In this document: in pieces, positions 26,065 through 33,426 of the stretch | How positions within the stretch are numbered: the first letter of the stretch is position 1 | How the letters are laid out: the number at the start of each line of letters is the position of its first letter | Virus record (IMG/VR): IMGVR_UViG_3300033145_000625 | Location: 1 to 43,542 of that record | DNA: 43,542 nucleotides | Direction: 5' to 3' (one strand) | From: a virus | The notes under the pieces: generated by a model | What the model saw: the letters and a program-made list of their open reading frames with translations, nothing else | What the model was told of the DNA's origin: nothing | Database searches by the model: none | Made by a program: the position numbers and the translations under genes

Positions 26065-28218
26065 ATGGCCCTTAATACTCGCGTTCCCATAGGCCGCCAG
26101 GATCTGGCCCTTTATGATGGCCTGAACTCTACTTTCCGGCGTCCGAGCAATACCGGGGGGATCGATACCCTGCTCACAATCGGGGGTGAGGTGGATATTC
26201 TCACGGTATATGGAGGAGGAGTAGACCGTTCGTCCCGGACTATTCAGGAGGCGATCAACGCCGTAGGAAGCTCAACCGTCGCCTTCTCTTTTGCGCCTGG
26301 TACGTGGAGCATCGGCGCTGATATTTCGTTCCCGAAGAATATATATTTAAAACCTTCTGTAAGTGCGTTGTTTCATATTTCTGTTGGCAAGACCCTGCTT
26401 GTTTATTCCCCGGCTCATCTTATAGCCGAGTCCAATCAACAAGTACATGGGAATGTTTTAACGGGTGGAACGCTTTCTTTTCTCAAGGGCGGCACGGTTC
26501 ACCCTGACTGGTTTATGGAAAACACCACTCCCGGCACAACCGATATGACCGTGGCAAGCCAAAGCGCGGTTGATTCACTGTCTAAAGGGACTGTTCGCTT
26601 CTTGCCGGAAACCTACGTATTCTCTGCCGATGTTACGGGCGCATCTAACGTTAACTTGACTGGCAACGGAGCCACGCTTACATTTACCACGACCTGGGCT
26701 ATTCGGGGCACTTTTTTTCTTCTCGACGATGTGGATGATATTACCATTAAAGATTTTACATTCGATGGTCAAGGCGAATGGACTGACACTCCGTTCGCTA
26801 ATCCTTATGGTGCTGGAAATAAAGTTGGATTTACCAATGATCAAATTGGCATATCAAATATTGGCGGTGCATCGGATAACATAGTCATTAAAAATAATAC
26901 CTTTAAGGGACTTGGTCGTGCCGGAATACGCCTCACGGGCGGCGGCGAAACGTTAAAAATCCTGAATAATGATTTTGAAAACTTGGGTCAAGCCGGAATA
27001 TTTTTCTACGAATATAATGATTTTACTGTAACTGGCAACACGATTTCTGGTGTGTATGGTCAAATGGCCGCCACTGAGGCAGAGTCAAGTTCGGGAGATG
27101 GCATATATATATATGACTCACAAAAAGGAACGATCTCTATTAATACTATAACCGATTTAATAAGAATAGGTATTGTGCTTGAAGGCGTCAGCGATGCGGT
27201 ATACAACACTGCCGTTACGATTTCAGGAAATACCATCTCCAATCTGCATACAAGTCGAAACGGCGAGTATAACGCCGCGATTTGGTGTGAACGCGAAGAA
27301 ATGGATTATACCGTTATAATTACCGGGAATACCCTTGACAATGTGGGGGCTGCTGCTGCTGCAAATGGCAAGGCTTCCAGGGGCATTGAAGCTAACAGGG
27401 CAACGATTGTCGCCAATGTAATTCGAGGCTTTGGAATTGGTATCAGTGGGCGCGGGTTCACCGCTACGGGTAATACGATATTTCTTAATATTGTTGGTAT
27501 AAGAATTTCGCAGGATGGTGAAGCGGATGATAAATGTACTGAATTGCTTGGCAATAATATTCACAGCAATACAGATTCCGGGATAGTGATAGCAGAGGGT
27601 GATTATTCTGATGGTCACATTATAATACAGGGTGGTATCATAAGAGATAACGGAACCAGTTCATCCGAGGACTATTATAAATCCGGTATTTTGATAAATG
27701 GTTTTTGGGTTGCTCAGCGAGTTTGGATTACAGGAGTCACGTTTATATCAACCGCAGATGAGAGCGACACAGATGGCCAGCTTTACGGTATCATGTTACG
27801 AGACGATACAGACGATGATACCACCTGGACCTCTAAATACATTATGGAAAATACTTTTTCTTTTACCGGGACATTCACTACCGCTTACCCGGCCAACCTT
27901 GGGAGCGCCATAACCCCAACGTCAATGGGATATGATAATTTATCGGCTATTGCAAGTTATGAATTAATGCCCGGTGATCCTCAAAACAACCAAAATAGTA
28001 AGGCTATGGGCAATTATGCCACGGCACAAGGCGTTAATTTTCACACCGGGAAACCTTTCCCGTTTGGCTTTGGATCGGCCGCACCGGGTGCAGGCACGCA
28101 CCGTCAAGGAGATTATATTTATAACAACGATGTAGATGCGGGAGAATACATGGGTTGGATTTGCGTAACGGCCGGCACTCCTGGAACTTGGAAGGGTTTT
28201 GGGATTATAGAGGCTTAA
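26065..28218 (+). CDS. Tailspike with right-handed beta helix (possible depolymerase)
   Basis: A 717-residue protein preceded by AAGGAGAATTAATC. Its body (about 190-600) is a series of PbH1-type rungs: NIVIKNNTFKGLG, TLKILNNDFENLG, DFTVTGNTISGV, TVIITGNTLDNV, and others. This is the fold of tailspikes that bind and often cut capsule or O-antigen polysaccharide. The N-terminal 100 residues (VDRSSRTIQEAINAV) match the entry of such helices. The C-terminus is a small cap domain. Likely receptor-binding; catalytic residues cannot be named by eye. Confidence 0.75.
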   Translation: MALNTRVPIGRQDLALYDGLNSTFRRPSNTGGIDTLLTIGGEVDILTVYGGGVDRSSRTIQEAINAVGSSTVAFSFAPGTWSIGADISFPKNIYLKPSVSALFHISVGKTLLVYSPAHLIAESNQQVHGNVLTGGTLSFLKGGTVHPDWFMENTTPGTTDMTVASQSAVDSLSKGTVRFLPETYVFSADVTGASNVNLTGNGATLTFTTTWAIRGTFFLLDDVDDITIKDFTFDGQGEWTDTPFANPYGAGNKVGFTNDQIGISNIGGASDNIVIKNNTFKGLGRAGIRLTGGGETLKILNNDFENLGQAGIFFYEYNDFTVTGNTISGVYGQMAATEAESSSGDGIYIYDSQKGTISINTITDLIRIGIVLEGVSDAVYNTAVTISGNTISNLHTSRNGEYNAAIWCEREEMDYTVIITGNTLDNVGAAAAANGKASRGIEANRATIVANVIRGFGIGISGRGFTATGNTIFLNIVGIRISQDGEADDKCTELLGNNIHSNTDSGIVIAEGDYSDGHIIIQGGIIRDNGTSSSEDYYKSGILINGFWVAQRVWITGVTFISTADESDTDGQLYGIMLRDDTDDDTTWTSKYIMENTFSFTGTFTTAYPANLGSAITPTSMGYDNLSAIASYELMPGDPQNNQNSKAMGNYATAQGVNFHTGKPFPFGFGSAAPGAGTHRQGDYIYNNDVDAGEYMGWICVTAGTPGTWKGFGIIEA

Positions 28219-28247
28219 ACGATTAGCTTAACAGGGGCAAATTTCTA

Positions 28248-28460
28248 ATGAACGGACTAACCAAAGAAACTTTCAGGGATGCTGACCAGAGTACCCGAGA
28301 TGACTTAATGTTTGATTGCATGAGGAGCATTGACAAGCGTCTCGCAAGACTTGAGAATCGTAAATGGCTATTCACTGCCGGTTCTTTTGCCGGGGGTATC
28401 GTGGGCGGCATAGGCACTGTGGCAACCTGGGCCTGGTTAAAGATGTCAAGCGGGGGGTAG
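28248..28460 (+). CDS. One-TM holin-like/XhlA-type protein
   Basis: A 70-residue protein with a charged helical first half (DKRLARLENRKW) and one membrane segment (about 41-66, with GGIVGGIG glycines), ending in a short polar tail. The layout resembles XhlA or small class III holin-like proteins. It directly precedes the endolysin, so a lysis role is likely. Three bases separate the two genes. Confidence 0.6.
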   Translation: MNGLTKETFRDADQSTRDDLMFDCMRSIDKRLARLENRKWLFTAGSFAGGIVGGIGTVATWAWLKMSSGG

Positions 28461-28462
28461 TT

Positions 28463-28885
28463 ATGAATGACGATCAAATTAAAAAGATGATCCAGGAGCA
28501 TGAGGGGGTTGTAGACGAGGTGTACCTTGATTCCCTGGACAATCCGACGTGCGGTGTAGGCCATTTGCTTGCCGTGGGCTCGAAAGTCCCGGAGAAGGCC
28601 GTACAGGCGTTCTTTGACCAGGATTATCGGGTTGCCGTGGCCGATTATACGGCCCTGGTCCATCAATACAGTCTGGACTTGGGGTCGATACGCCGGGCCG
28701 TGCTCATAAACATGTTGTTCAATATGGGGATCAACCGGGTGCGGACGTTTAAAAAAATGTTTGCCGCACTCGTACTGGACAATTACGAGTGGGCCGCCGA
28801 TGAAATGCTGGACTCGCGATGGGCGGTTCAGGTAGGAAAACGGGCTGTTGAACTTTCAAGGATGATGAGAGGAGGAGGGGTTTAA
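28463..28885 (+). CDS. Endolysin, T4-like lysozyme (GH24)
   Basis: A 140-residue muramidase that cuts peptidoglycan at the end of infection. EHEGVVDEVYLDSLDNPTCGVGHLL (given in pieces: Glu14, Asp23, Thr29) reproduces the T4 lysozyme triad Glu11/Asp20/Thr26 with identical spacing. The true start is ATG 28463 behind GGGGGGTAG. An upstream in-frame extension to 28364 overlaps the holin-like gene and makes no protein-like sequence. No signal peptide or SAR segment, so it needs a holin to reach the wall. Confidence 0.93.
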   Translation: MNDDQIKKMIQEHEGVVDEVYLDSLDNPTCGVGHLLAVGSKVPEKAVQAFFDQDYRVAVADYTALVHQYSLDLGSIRRAVLINMLFNMGINRVRTFKKMFAALVLDNYEWAADEMLDSRWAVQVGKRAVELSRMMRGGGV

Positions 28886-28886
28886 A

Positions 28887-28979
28887 ATGGACCCATATAC
28901 TTGGAGCATGCTTCAAACAGCGGCAAACATACTAGGCGTGATAGCCTTTTTCGCAATAATTCTCAGAAAGGATAAATAA
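28887..28979 (+). CDS. Tiny membrane peptide (30 residues)
   Basis: A 30-residue peptide with one membrane segment (about 12-26) and a basic end (RKDK). Preceded by GAGGAGGGG. Its stop overlaps the next start (TAATG). Located in the lysis region, so it may modulate holin or act as an antiholin or spanin-like piece. No lipoprotein signal is seen. Function unproven. Confidence 0.6.
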   Translation: MDPYTWSMLQTAANILGVIAFFAIILRKDK

Positions 28980-29083
28980 TGGGAAAGAAAAAATGGCCGG
29001 ACGTGTTAAATCCGTTTTGGTATTTGAAAATGGCTATCTGGATGATTGTTTTTTGGCCGGTTAAGAAGATATTCAGGAGGTAA
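28979..29083 (+). CDS. Tiny basic membrane peptide (34 residues)
   Basis: A 34-residue peptide, Lys-rich at both ends (MGKKKW and KKIFRR) with a Trp/Phe-rich membrane stretch (about 13-28). It is translationally coupled to the peptide before it. The distal GGAGG of its last codons serves as ribosome-binding site for the next gene. Probable lysis accessory, inferred from place. Confidence 0.55.
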   Translation: MGKKKWPDVLNPFWYLKMAIWMIVFWPVKKIFRR

Positions 29084-29086
29084 GTT

Positions 29087-29557
29087 ATGCTTAGTTTACT
29101 GGGGGGGTTATTGACCGCCGGTTCCGGTGGTCTGTTCGGAATTCTTGGCAGTATAGCGACTACCTTCCTGAAACAGCGGGGGGAACAAAAAGAATTTGAG
29201 CGGGACATGAAACGCCAGGAGATGCAGATAAAGGTTGCCGCCGAAAAGGGCTCCTGGGATGGGTTACAGTCCTCTCAGCAAATGGCCGCCGAGGTCTCCA
29301 AGAATTCTAATCGGTGGTCGAACGATGTTAAAAATCTGTTTCGACCCTTCATTACGACCCTTGTTATTGGTTTGAATTTCTATGTATTTCTGAAGCTGTT
29401 AGATATGGACTCAACCATAGCCAAGCTTTTTGGCCCCGCTGAAATTGTGTCCATGCTGAAATATTATGTGAATTCAATGATTTTTGCGGGTTCCGCCGCC
29501 TTAATGTGGTGGTTTGGAGACCGGGCGCAGAAACCGCCAGGACTGAGGAATTTATAG
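29087..29557 (+). CDS. 3TM holin (gene-transfer-agent holin type)
   Basis: A 156-residue protein with a hydrophobic Gly-rich N-terminus, a charged coiled middle (about 30-75) and two hydrophobic segments toward the end. A Arg-Pro-Phe-Ile before the second segment and WWFGDR near the C-terminus match the 'holin of 3TMs' family (PF11351). It would permeabilise the inner membrane to release the endolysin. It is the last rightward gene; the next gene is convergent. Confidence 0.75.
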   Translation: MLSLLGGLLTAGSGGLFGILGSIATTFLKQRGEQKEFERDMKRQEMQIKVAAEKGSWDGLQSSQQMAAEVSKNSNRWSNDVKNLFRPFITTLVIGLNFYVFLKLLDMDSTIAKLFGPAEIVSMLKYYVNSMIFAGSAALMWWFGDRAQKPPGLRNL

Positions 29558-29599
29558 GCGACTATCTGCCTGGGGCAATCGCCGGGATACGGTCGGCAT

Positions 29600-29995
29600 T
29601 TAAGGGTTAATAAAAGTATTACCTTCAATCTTTATACTGTTAGGAGTTGTAACGAAGATTCCAAAGATTGCAGAATCATATAAACCAATTAAAGCCTCAG
29701 TATAAGCATCAGCCGCCTTCGTCCACCACTCACTATATAGTCTTTTAATTTTTAAACTATCAGTTTGTGGAATCATATAAAAGTCATCCATTATAAAACA
29801 GCTAGACAGGGCGGCCATGTTTTCTATTTCTAACTGACAATCCAGAAATCGACAATAATTAAAAATGGATCGCTCGAATTCTCCTTTTATATATATGGTA
29901 CATTTTCTAAAATTACATCCATTGAACATATGGTGGCCTTCATTCCAAACGGTTATATGGCCTTTTTTTATAATTATATTTTGAATGGTTAACAC
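29600..29995 (-). CDS. Hypothetical protein with pentapeptide-like N-terminus, GTG start
   Basis: A 131-residue protein read leftward from GTG 29995, with GGAAAGGAGAGGAA directly before it. The first half (FNGCNFRKCTIYI, then RSIFNYCRFLDCQLEI) has the period-five rhythm of pentapeptide repeats. The second half has two Trp and a helical stretch. It is the last gene of the leftward block and is more A+T-rich than the genes to its right. The 42-base gap to the convergent holin has a weak GGCGA/TCGCC hairpin (29557-29583) without a T-run. Function unknown. Confidence 0.6.
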   Translation of the reverse strand: MLTIQNIIIKKGHITVWNEGHHMFNGCNFRKCTIYIKGEFERSIFNYCRFLDCQLEIENMAALSSCFIMDDFYMIPQTDSLKIKRLYSEWWTKAADAYTEALIGLYDSAIFGIFVTTPNSIKIEGNTFINP

Positions 29996-30009
29996 TTCCT
30001 CTCCTTTCC

Positions 30010-30051
30010 GGGGAGCCGAAGCCCCCCGGCCTCCTTTGGTTGGGGTTTACG
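30010..30051. repeat. 42-bp direct repeat, copy 1
   Basis: Perfect copy of the 42 bases at 30801-30842. The two lie just outside the two ends of the PP-loop gene. Read leftward, each contains AAAGGAGG and then GGGGGGC-TTCG-GCTCCCC, a stem with the extra-stable C(UUCG)G tetraloop. Here the hairpin is followed by GGAAAGG, not a T-run. Confidence 0.9.
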
Positions 30052-30057
30052 AAGGCA

Positions 30058-30795
30058 TTAATTTCCCATGTACCAGTTATGGATTAATTCCTCTGCGCTA
30101 TTTTCCCTTAACTGATTCTTTTTGAGTTCAAAATACTTTGTCATGGTTTTCTCGAACATTAGATATATCTTGGGCCAACGGGCTTTATAAATATTGATCT
30201 TTTTCATGTTGTATCCCCGGCACAAATAAGGGCAGACTACACAGCCAATCCGGTCAAAACCCTCGTCGTAAAGGGAACAATACGGAATTTTATTACTATC
30301 GATATAGTCCCAGATCTCCCACTCCAGCCAGTAAAAAATAGGCTTATATATCCATTGCTTCCACCTTTTAAAGTAATCAACCTGTGGCTTGGCTGCCCTT
30401 TTAGGCGACTCTTCGGCCCGAAGTCCCATGAGTCGATGAGGCAGGGGAATATCTCTTGTAGGCTTCTTCTTCAGTTCATCACAGCACCAACGACGGAATA
30501 TTGTAGGGAACTGCTTCTTGAGAATTAAAGCCCAAAAGTTCTCTTTAGGATATTTAAAGATCACGGTTGGATAATTTTTTTTTATAAATCTGACCAACTC
30601 GGGCGGATCAATTCCCGGACAGGAATAATAAGCCTGGAACTTGACTTCGGCCCTCTCGGCCAGAGCATAAAGCACAGCGCTGTCCTTTCCCCCGCTGAAA
30701 CCAAGAAAATATCCCTCTGGAGGTTCATGCTGTTTAATGAATTCAATGGCCGTATCCACCTTAGTTTTACCCCATAAATCTATTTGTTGCGGCAT
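30058..30795 (-). CDS. PP-loop ATP pyrophosphatase, PAPS reductase-like
   Basis: A 245-residue protein of the PAPS-reductase/DndC-like family. SGGKDS at 34-39 is the PP-loop that binds ATP and activates a substrate by adenylation. Cys104-Cys105 and Cys185, Cys188 (GCVVCP) and Cys192 could hold an iron-sulfur cluster, as in many phage members. True CysH reductases end in a catalytic Cys near the C-terminus that I do not see, so a nucleotide- or DNA-modifying role is as likely as sulfate reduction. It sits between two 42-bp repeats. The ATG has no ribosome-binding site unless the hairpin folds (see findings). Confidence 0.8.
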   Translation of the reverse strand: MPQQIDLWGKTKVDTAIEFIKQHEPPEGYFLGFSGGKDSAVLYALAERAEVKFQAYYSCPGIDPPELVRFIKKNYPTVIFKYPKENFWALILKKQFPTIFRRWCCDELKKKPTRDIPLPHRLMGLRAEESPKRAAKPQVDYFKRWKQWIYKPIFYWLEWEIWDYIDSNKIPYCSLYDEGFDRIGCVVCPYLCRGYNMKKINIYKARWPKIYLMFEKTMTKYFELKKNQLRENSAEELIHNWYMGN

Positions 30796-30893
30796 AAAAA
30801 GGGGAGCCGAAGCCCCCCGGCCTCCTTTGGTTGGGGTTTACGTTTCAGCCCGGTCGGTCGGTAGTGTTTCCTGATCCAGTCTTTAATGTTCAT
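30780..30893 (-). CDS. Small basic protein reading through the repeat
   Basis: A 37-residue basic frame beginning MNIKDWIRKHYRPTG. Its ATG overlaps the stop of the Gp37/Gp68-type gene (ATGA) and has GAGGTG in good position. The last 20 residues are encoded by repeat copy 2 (RKPQPKEAGGLRLP), and it overlaps the PP-loop gene by 16 bases. In copy 1 the same frame is open but follows a stop codon. Perhaps the gene from which the repeat derived. Confidence 0.4.
   Translation of the reverse strand: MNIKDWIRKHYRPTGLKRKPQPKEAGGLRLPFLCRNK
30801..30842. repeat. 42-bp direct repeat, copy 2, with terminator-like hairpin
   Basis: Identical to 30010-30051. On the leftward strand the stem GGGGGGC-TTCG-GCTCCCC (30818-30801) is followed by TTTTT (30800-30796) and then at once by the ATG of the PP-loop gene. 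It can therefore act as an intrinsic terminator or as a translational element. Confidence 0.9.
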
Positions 30894-31789
30894 CTCGGCA
30901 CCTCGTCCCACGCCCGACCGTCGAGCATCCGGCCAGCGGCTTTCTTGCCGACCTTGGCCATGGCCCAACAATCTTGATTCAACGGGGCGGTTGTATTAAA
31001 GGTTTTTCCGTTTTTGTCTATCCAGGTATATTTTTTTCCCGTTTTATGGGAAGTTATTTCCCACGCTCCCCATTGCTTAAAGAAAAAAGGCACACCAGCC
31101 GCCTGGCATTGATCCCGGACGCTTCGGAACCAATCCGGGTGACTTGGCCGGGCACCAGGGCCGGATTCACCGCCGACGATGATCCAGTCGATTCCCTCAT
31201 CTTTTTCTCGGTGAATTCTTCGTCCTACTCTATAACTCCATTTTCTGGGTAAGTAAGGAAAAAAATCCACCGGCCCGAGTGCCGGTTCATAGCTCATGAT
31301 CAATTTAGCGGCCCATGGCCTCATTTGCATCAGCACCGGTCCCCAGCGATCAAGATCGTCTTGGTTCGAGACGGAAATGCCAAGCCAGAGGTTTTTAAAA
31401 TTAAAACGAGAGGTTATGCTCAACTCATAAAAAACTCTGTGCATACGCTCGGGTCGTTTTGTCAAAAATAAATATGTATGACGATTAGCCTCTTGGATTA
31501 CCCATAAAATTTTAACTATTTCCTGAATAGAAACCTCATCATGAAACAGATCCCCCATGCTGACCACAAAGATCAGGCGGGGTTTCTTCCAACGCAGGGG
31601 CTCATCGAGTTTGCCCGGGTGAAAAGTACCTGGCGTGAACGGGTCATCCAAGGGATACCCGAATCGGCCCCTAAACCGTTTGGCGAACCGAGCCGCATAA
31701 CAGTTCGCGCAACCGGGCGATTCAGTTGGAGTACATCCGGTGATTGGGTTCCAAACCATGTCGGCCCATTGAATTTTAGTGTCGGCCAT
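30890..31789 (-). CDS. Phage Gp37/Gp68-family protein (DUF5131, radical-SAM-like)
   Basis: A 299-residue protein that matches the phage Gp37/Gp68 family (PF07505) in its opening (IQWADMVWNPITGC), three cysteines Cys19, Cys27 and Cys30 (GCTPTESPGCANCYA), and later GDLFHDEV, FLTKRPERM and IIVGGESGPGARP. The cysteine cluster suggests an iron-sulfur, radical-SAM-like centre, but the biochemical function of the family is not settled. It is coupled to the small frame and PP-loop gene downstream. Confidence 0.88.
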   Translation of the reverse strand: MADTKIQWADMVWNPITGCTPTESPGCANCYAARFAKRFRGRFGYPLDDPFTPGTFHPGKLDEPLRWKKPRLIFVVSMGDLFHDEVSIQEIVKILWVIQEANRHTYLFLTKRPERMHRVFYELSITSRFNFKNLWLGISVSNQDDLDRWGPVLMQMRPWAAKLIMSYEPALGPVDFFPYLPRKWSYRVGRRIHREKDEGIDWIIVGGESGPGARPSHPDWFRSVRDQCQAAGVPFFFKQWGAWEITSHKTGKKYTWIDKNGKTFNTTAPLNQDCWAMAKVGKKAAGRMLDGRAWDEVPR

Positions 31790-31800
31790 TATTCCCTCCC

Positions 31801-32190
31801 CTATTTCTCAACTGCGTGTAATTTTGCCTGGAGAATAATTTGACGCCTCGTGCTTTCCAAAGCAGCGTCCAGCTTTTCGTTTTGCTTCTCCAGCGTCTCG
31901 ACATTACGAGACAGGCGCTCATAGCTCTCTGTGTGGGCCTGCTTGCTGTTTTCAAGGACCTGGGCCAACTCCCGGTTTTCCTTCTTTTTCTCTTCCAGGG
32001 CTGTAGCCAGGTCAGCAACCCGCGCCTCCAGGAAGTCGATCTTTTCCAGTGCCGCCTCAAGGTCCATGTCCGGATCATACAGCCAGGGGCCGTCCGGACT
32101 CTCGGCGCAATCAAACAAATCAAAGGTTTCTTCCTCATGATAAAGGATCGTGTATCGCTTGTCTTTTTTCAGGGCTTCCTCTTTCATCAT
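31801..32190 (-). CDS. Coiled-coil protein
   Basis: A protein of about 129 residues dominated from residue 40 on by heptads rich in Leu, Glu, Lys and Ala (LEAALEKIDFLEARVADLATALEEK and onward, given in part), so a long coiled coil and probably a dimer. I chose the ATG pair at 32190; a TTG at 32232 would extend it but lacks a ribosome-binding site. Its start overlaps another small frame. Function unknown. Confidence 0.6.
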   Translation of the reverse strand: MMKEEALKKDKRYTILYHEEETFDLFDCAESPDGPWLYDPDMDLEAALEKIDFLEARVADLATALEEKKKENRELAQVLENSKQAHTESYERLSRNVETLEKQNEKLDAALESTRRQIILQAKLHAVEK

Positions 32191-32263
32191 TATTTGAAAA
32201 TGTCTCTCGGCCTTCAAGGTACCAGCGTTCAATAAATTGAATCAATTCAACTTTTTTGGCCAT
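32135..32263 (-). CDS. Small protein overlapping the coiled-coil gene
   Basis: A 42-residue frame beginning MAKKVELIQFIERWYLEG. Its ATG overlaps the stop of the ATP-grasp gene (TGATG) and follows AAGGAG, a better start than that of the coiled-coil gene, which it overlaps by 56 bases in another frame. The sequence looks protein-like. Unrecognised. Confidence 0.5.
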   Translation of the reverse strand: MAKKVELIQFIERWYLEGRETFSNNDERGSPEKRQAIHDPLS

Positions 32264-33030
32264 CAATCTCCTTCGACTTGACAGAGCGCACCTATCATGT
32301 TTTTGGAACCGAATTGGTCAGGACAATCTTCCCAATGCCATGATTTATGGGCCTCGGCCATGTCGGTTAAATACCAGCCACGCTCTGTTTCTAAAAGATC
32401 AACCGACCACGACCCGCCTACTGCCTTTCCAGCGGCAGAGGCGATTTCGTCTAGTTCCTCTTGATTTTCCATGCGACACAACTCTTGATATGTTTCATCA
32501 CTCATATCCGCCCCGCCCTGTTCGATAGCATGTTTAGGCCAGTAGGGATGACGGCATATAATTTTTTCATCTTCTACGAAAAAGCGAAATTCTCGACAGA
32601 CCGGCATATCGGAATATCGAGGACATACAGCAAATGGTTTAATCGGCAAATATTTTCGAAGAACCCAAACACTAAAGTCTATCCCCATCAGGTCCGCAAG
32701 TAATGAGAATTCCACGATAGAAATAACATGTCTTCGTATATCTTCTGGACGTTCAAGGTAGCAAGTGTTCTTCCAGCTATGTTTTGCTGAGGTCTGCCCC
32801 GTCCGCAGAAAACAAGGATAACCCATGGCATCCGCAAGATTCTTTATCAGGTTAAAAAATGGTTGGGTCGAATCCGGTAGGGCGATTCCGTCAAACACTC
32901 TATAAAAATCCCTTTTCATGTACTCTGGCATTTCCAAAATAGCCGTCAAAGGCACTGGCAGTCCAGCCTCTTTAATTTTCGGAAACCAATACGATAGACA
33001 AGTTTTATCTTCGATTTTACGATGGGTCAT
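32263..33030 (-). CDS. ATP-grasp-like protein (D123/R2K type)
   Basis: A 255-residue protein with features of ATP-grasp ligases of the D123 or phage R2K type: FLRTGQTSAKHSW (a Lys-bearing nucleotide strand), CREFRFFVEDEKI, and the metal-binding end WSVDLLETERGWYLTDMAEA. Such enzymes join a carboxylate to an amine using ATP, sometimes adding residues to proteins. Start ATG 33030 has a perfect AAGGAGGAAGAT; a longer frame to 33111 has none. Substrate unknown. Confidence 0.65.
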   Translation of the reverse strand: MTHRKIEDKTCLSYWFPKIKEAGLPVPLTAILEMPEYMKRDFYRVFDGIALPDSTQPFFNLIKNLADAMGYPCFLRTGQTSAKHSWKNTCYLERPEDIRRHVISIVEFSLLADLMGIDFSVWVLRKYLPIKPFAVCPRYSDMPVCREFRFFVEDEKIICRHPYWPKHAIEQGGADMSDETYQELCRMENQEELDEIASAAGKAVGGSWSVDLLETERGWYLTDMAEAHKSWHWEDCPDQFGSKNMIGALCQVEGD

Positions 33031-33091
33031 ATCTTCCTCCTTACTCAAACACCGCCCTCGAGTAATCTGGCTTCCATGATATCGGTCAAGG

Positions 33092-33316
33092 TTAATCCTC
33101 CTGCTTCCCACACCGCTTTAACTCGTCGGGTGGTTTTCTTAAGTTTCCACATGGAACTACGATGGTTTTCCCGTCAATTTCGATACCGTGATTCCGGGGC
33201 CGTCCTTTGCCGACAATCGTTATCTTGCCAATTTTCCCGTGGTAGGGCATCCACTCTCGCATTCCCTTGCGATACCAGACTTGCGCAGTATGCCCTATGG
33301 GTGGATTAGTGAGCAT
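33092..33316 (-). CDS. Small basic phage protein
   Basis: A 74-residue protein, strand-rich, with IGKITIVGKGRPRNHGIEIDG followed by TIVVPCGNLR, a pattern I associate with short hypothetical phage proteins. No ribosome-binding site precedes ATG 33316. A nine-codon frame starting at about 33342 overlaps its start and may couple translation. The 110 bases upstream (33317-33426) hold no other gene. Confidence 0.55.
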   Translation of the reverse strand: MLTNPPIGHTAQVWYRKGMREWMPYHGKIGKITIVGKGRPRNHGIEIDGKTIVVPCGNLRKPPDELKRCGKQED

Positions 33317-33426
33317 TAGTCAGGAGGAGGACCATCTCGGCGGTGAAAACCATGGGCTTAGGCTGGTGATGTTTTTATGAAATTCCGAAACTTCTTTTTC
33401 CGTATTACACGTTGAACATATTTTTT

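Noticed and set aside
28364-28462. N-terminal extension of the endolysin
   Set aside because: It overlaps the holin-like gene, looks non-protein-like (Cys/Arg/Gly/His-rich) and lacks a ribosome-binding site, whereas ATG 28463 aligns with T4 lysozyme.
31776-32138. Arg/Trp-rich 120-codon leftward frame starting at 32138
   Set aside because: Composition is that of an out-of-frame reading of the coiled-coil gene, which has the expected heptads.
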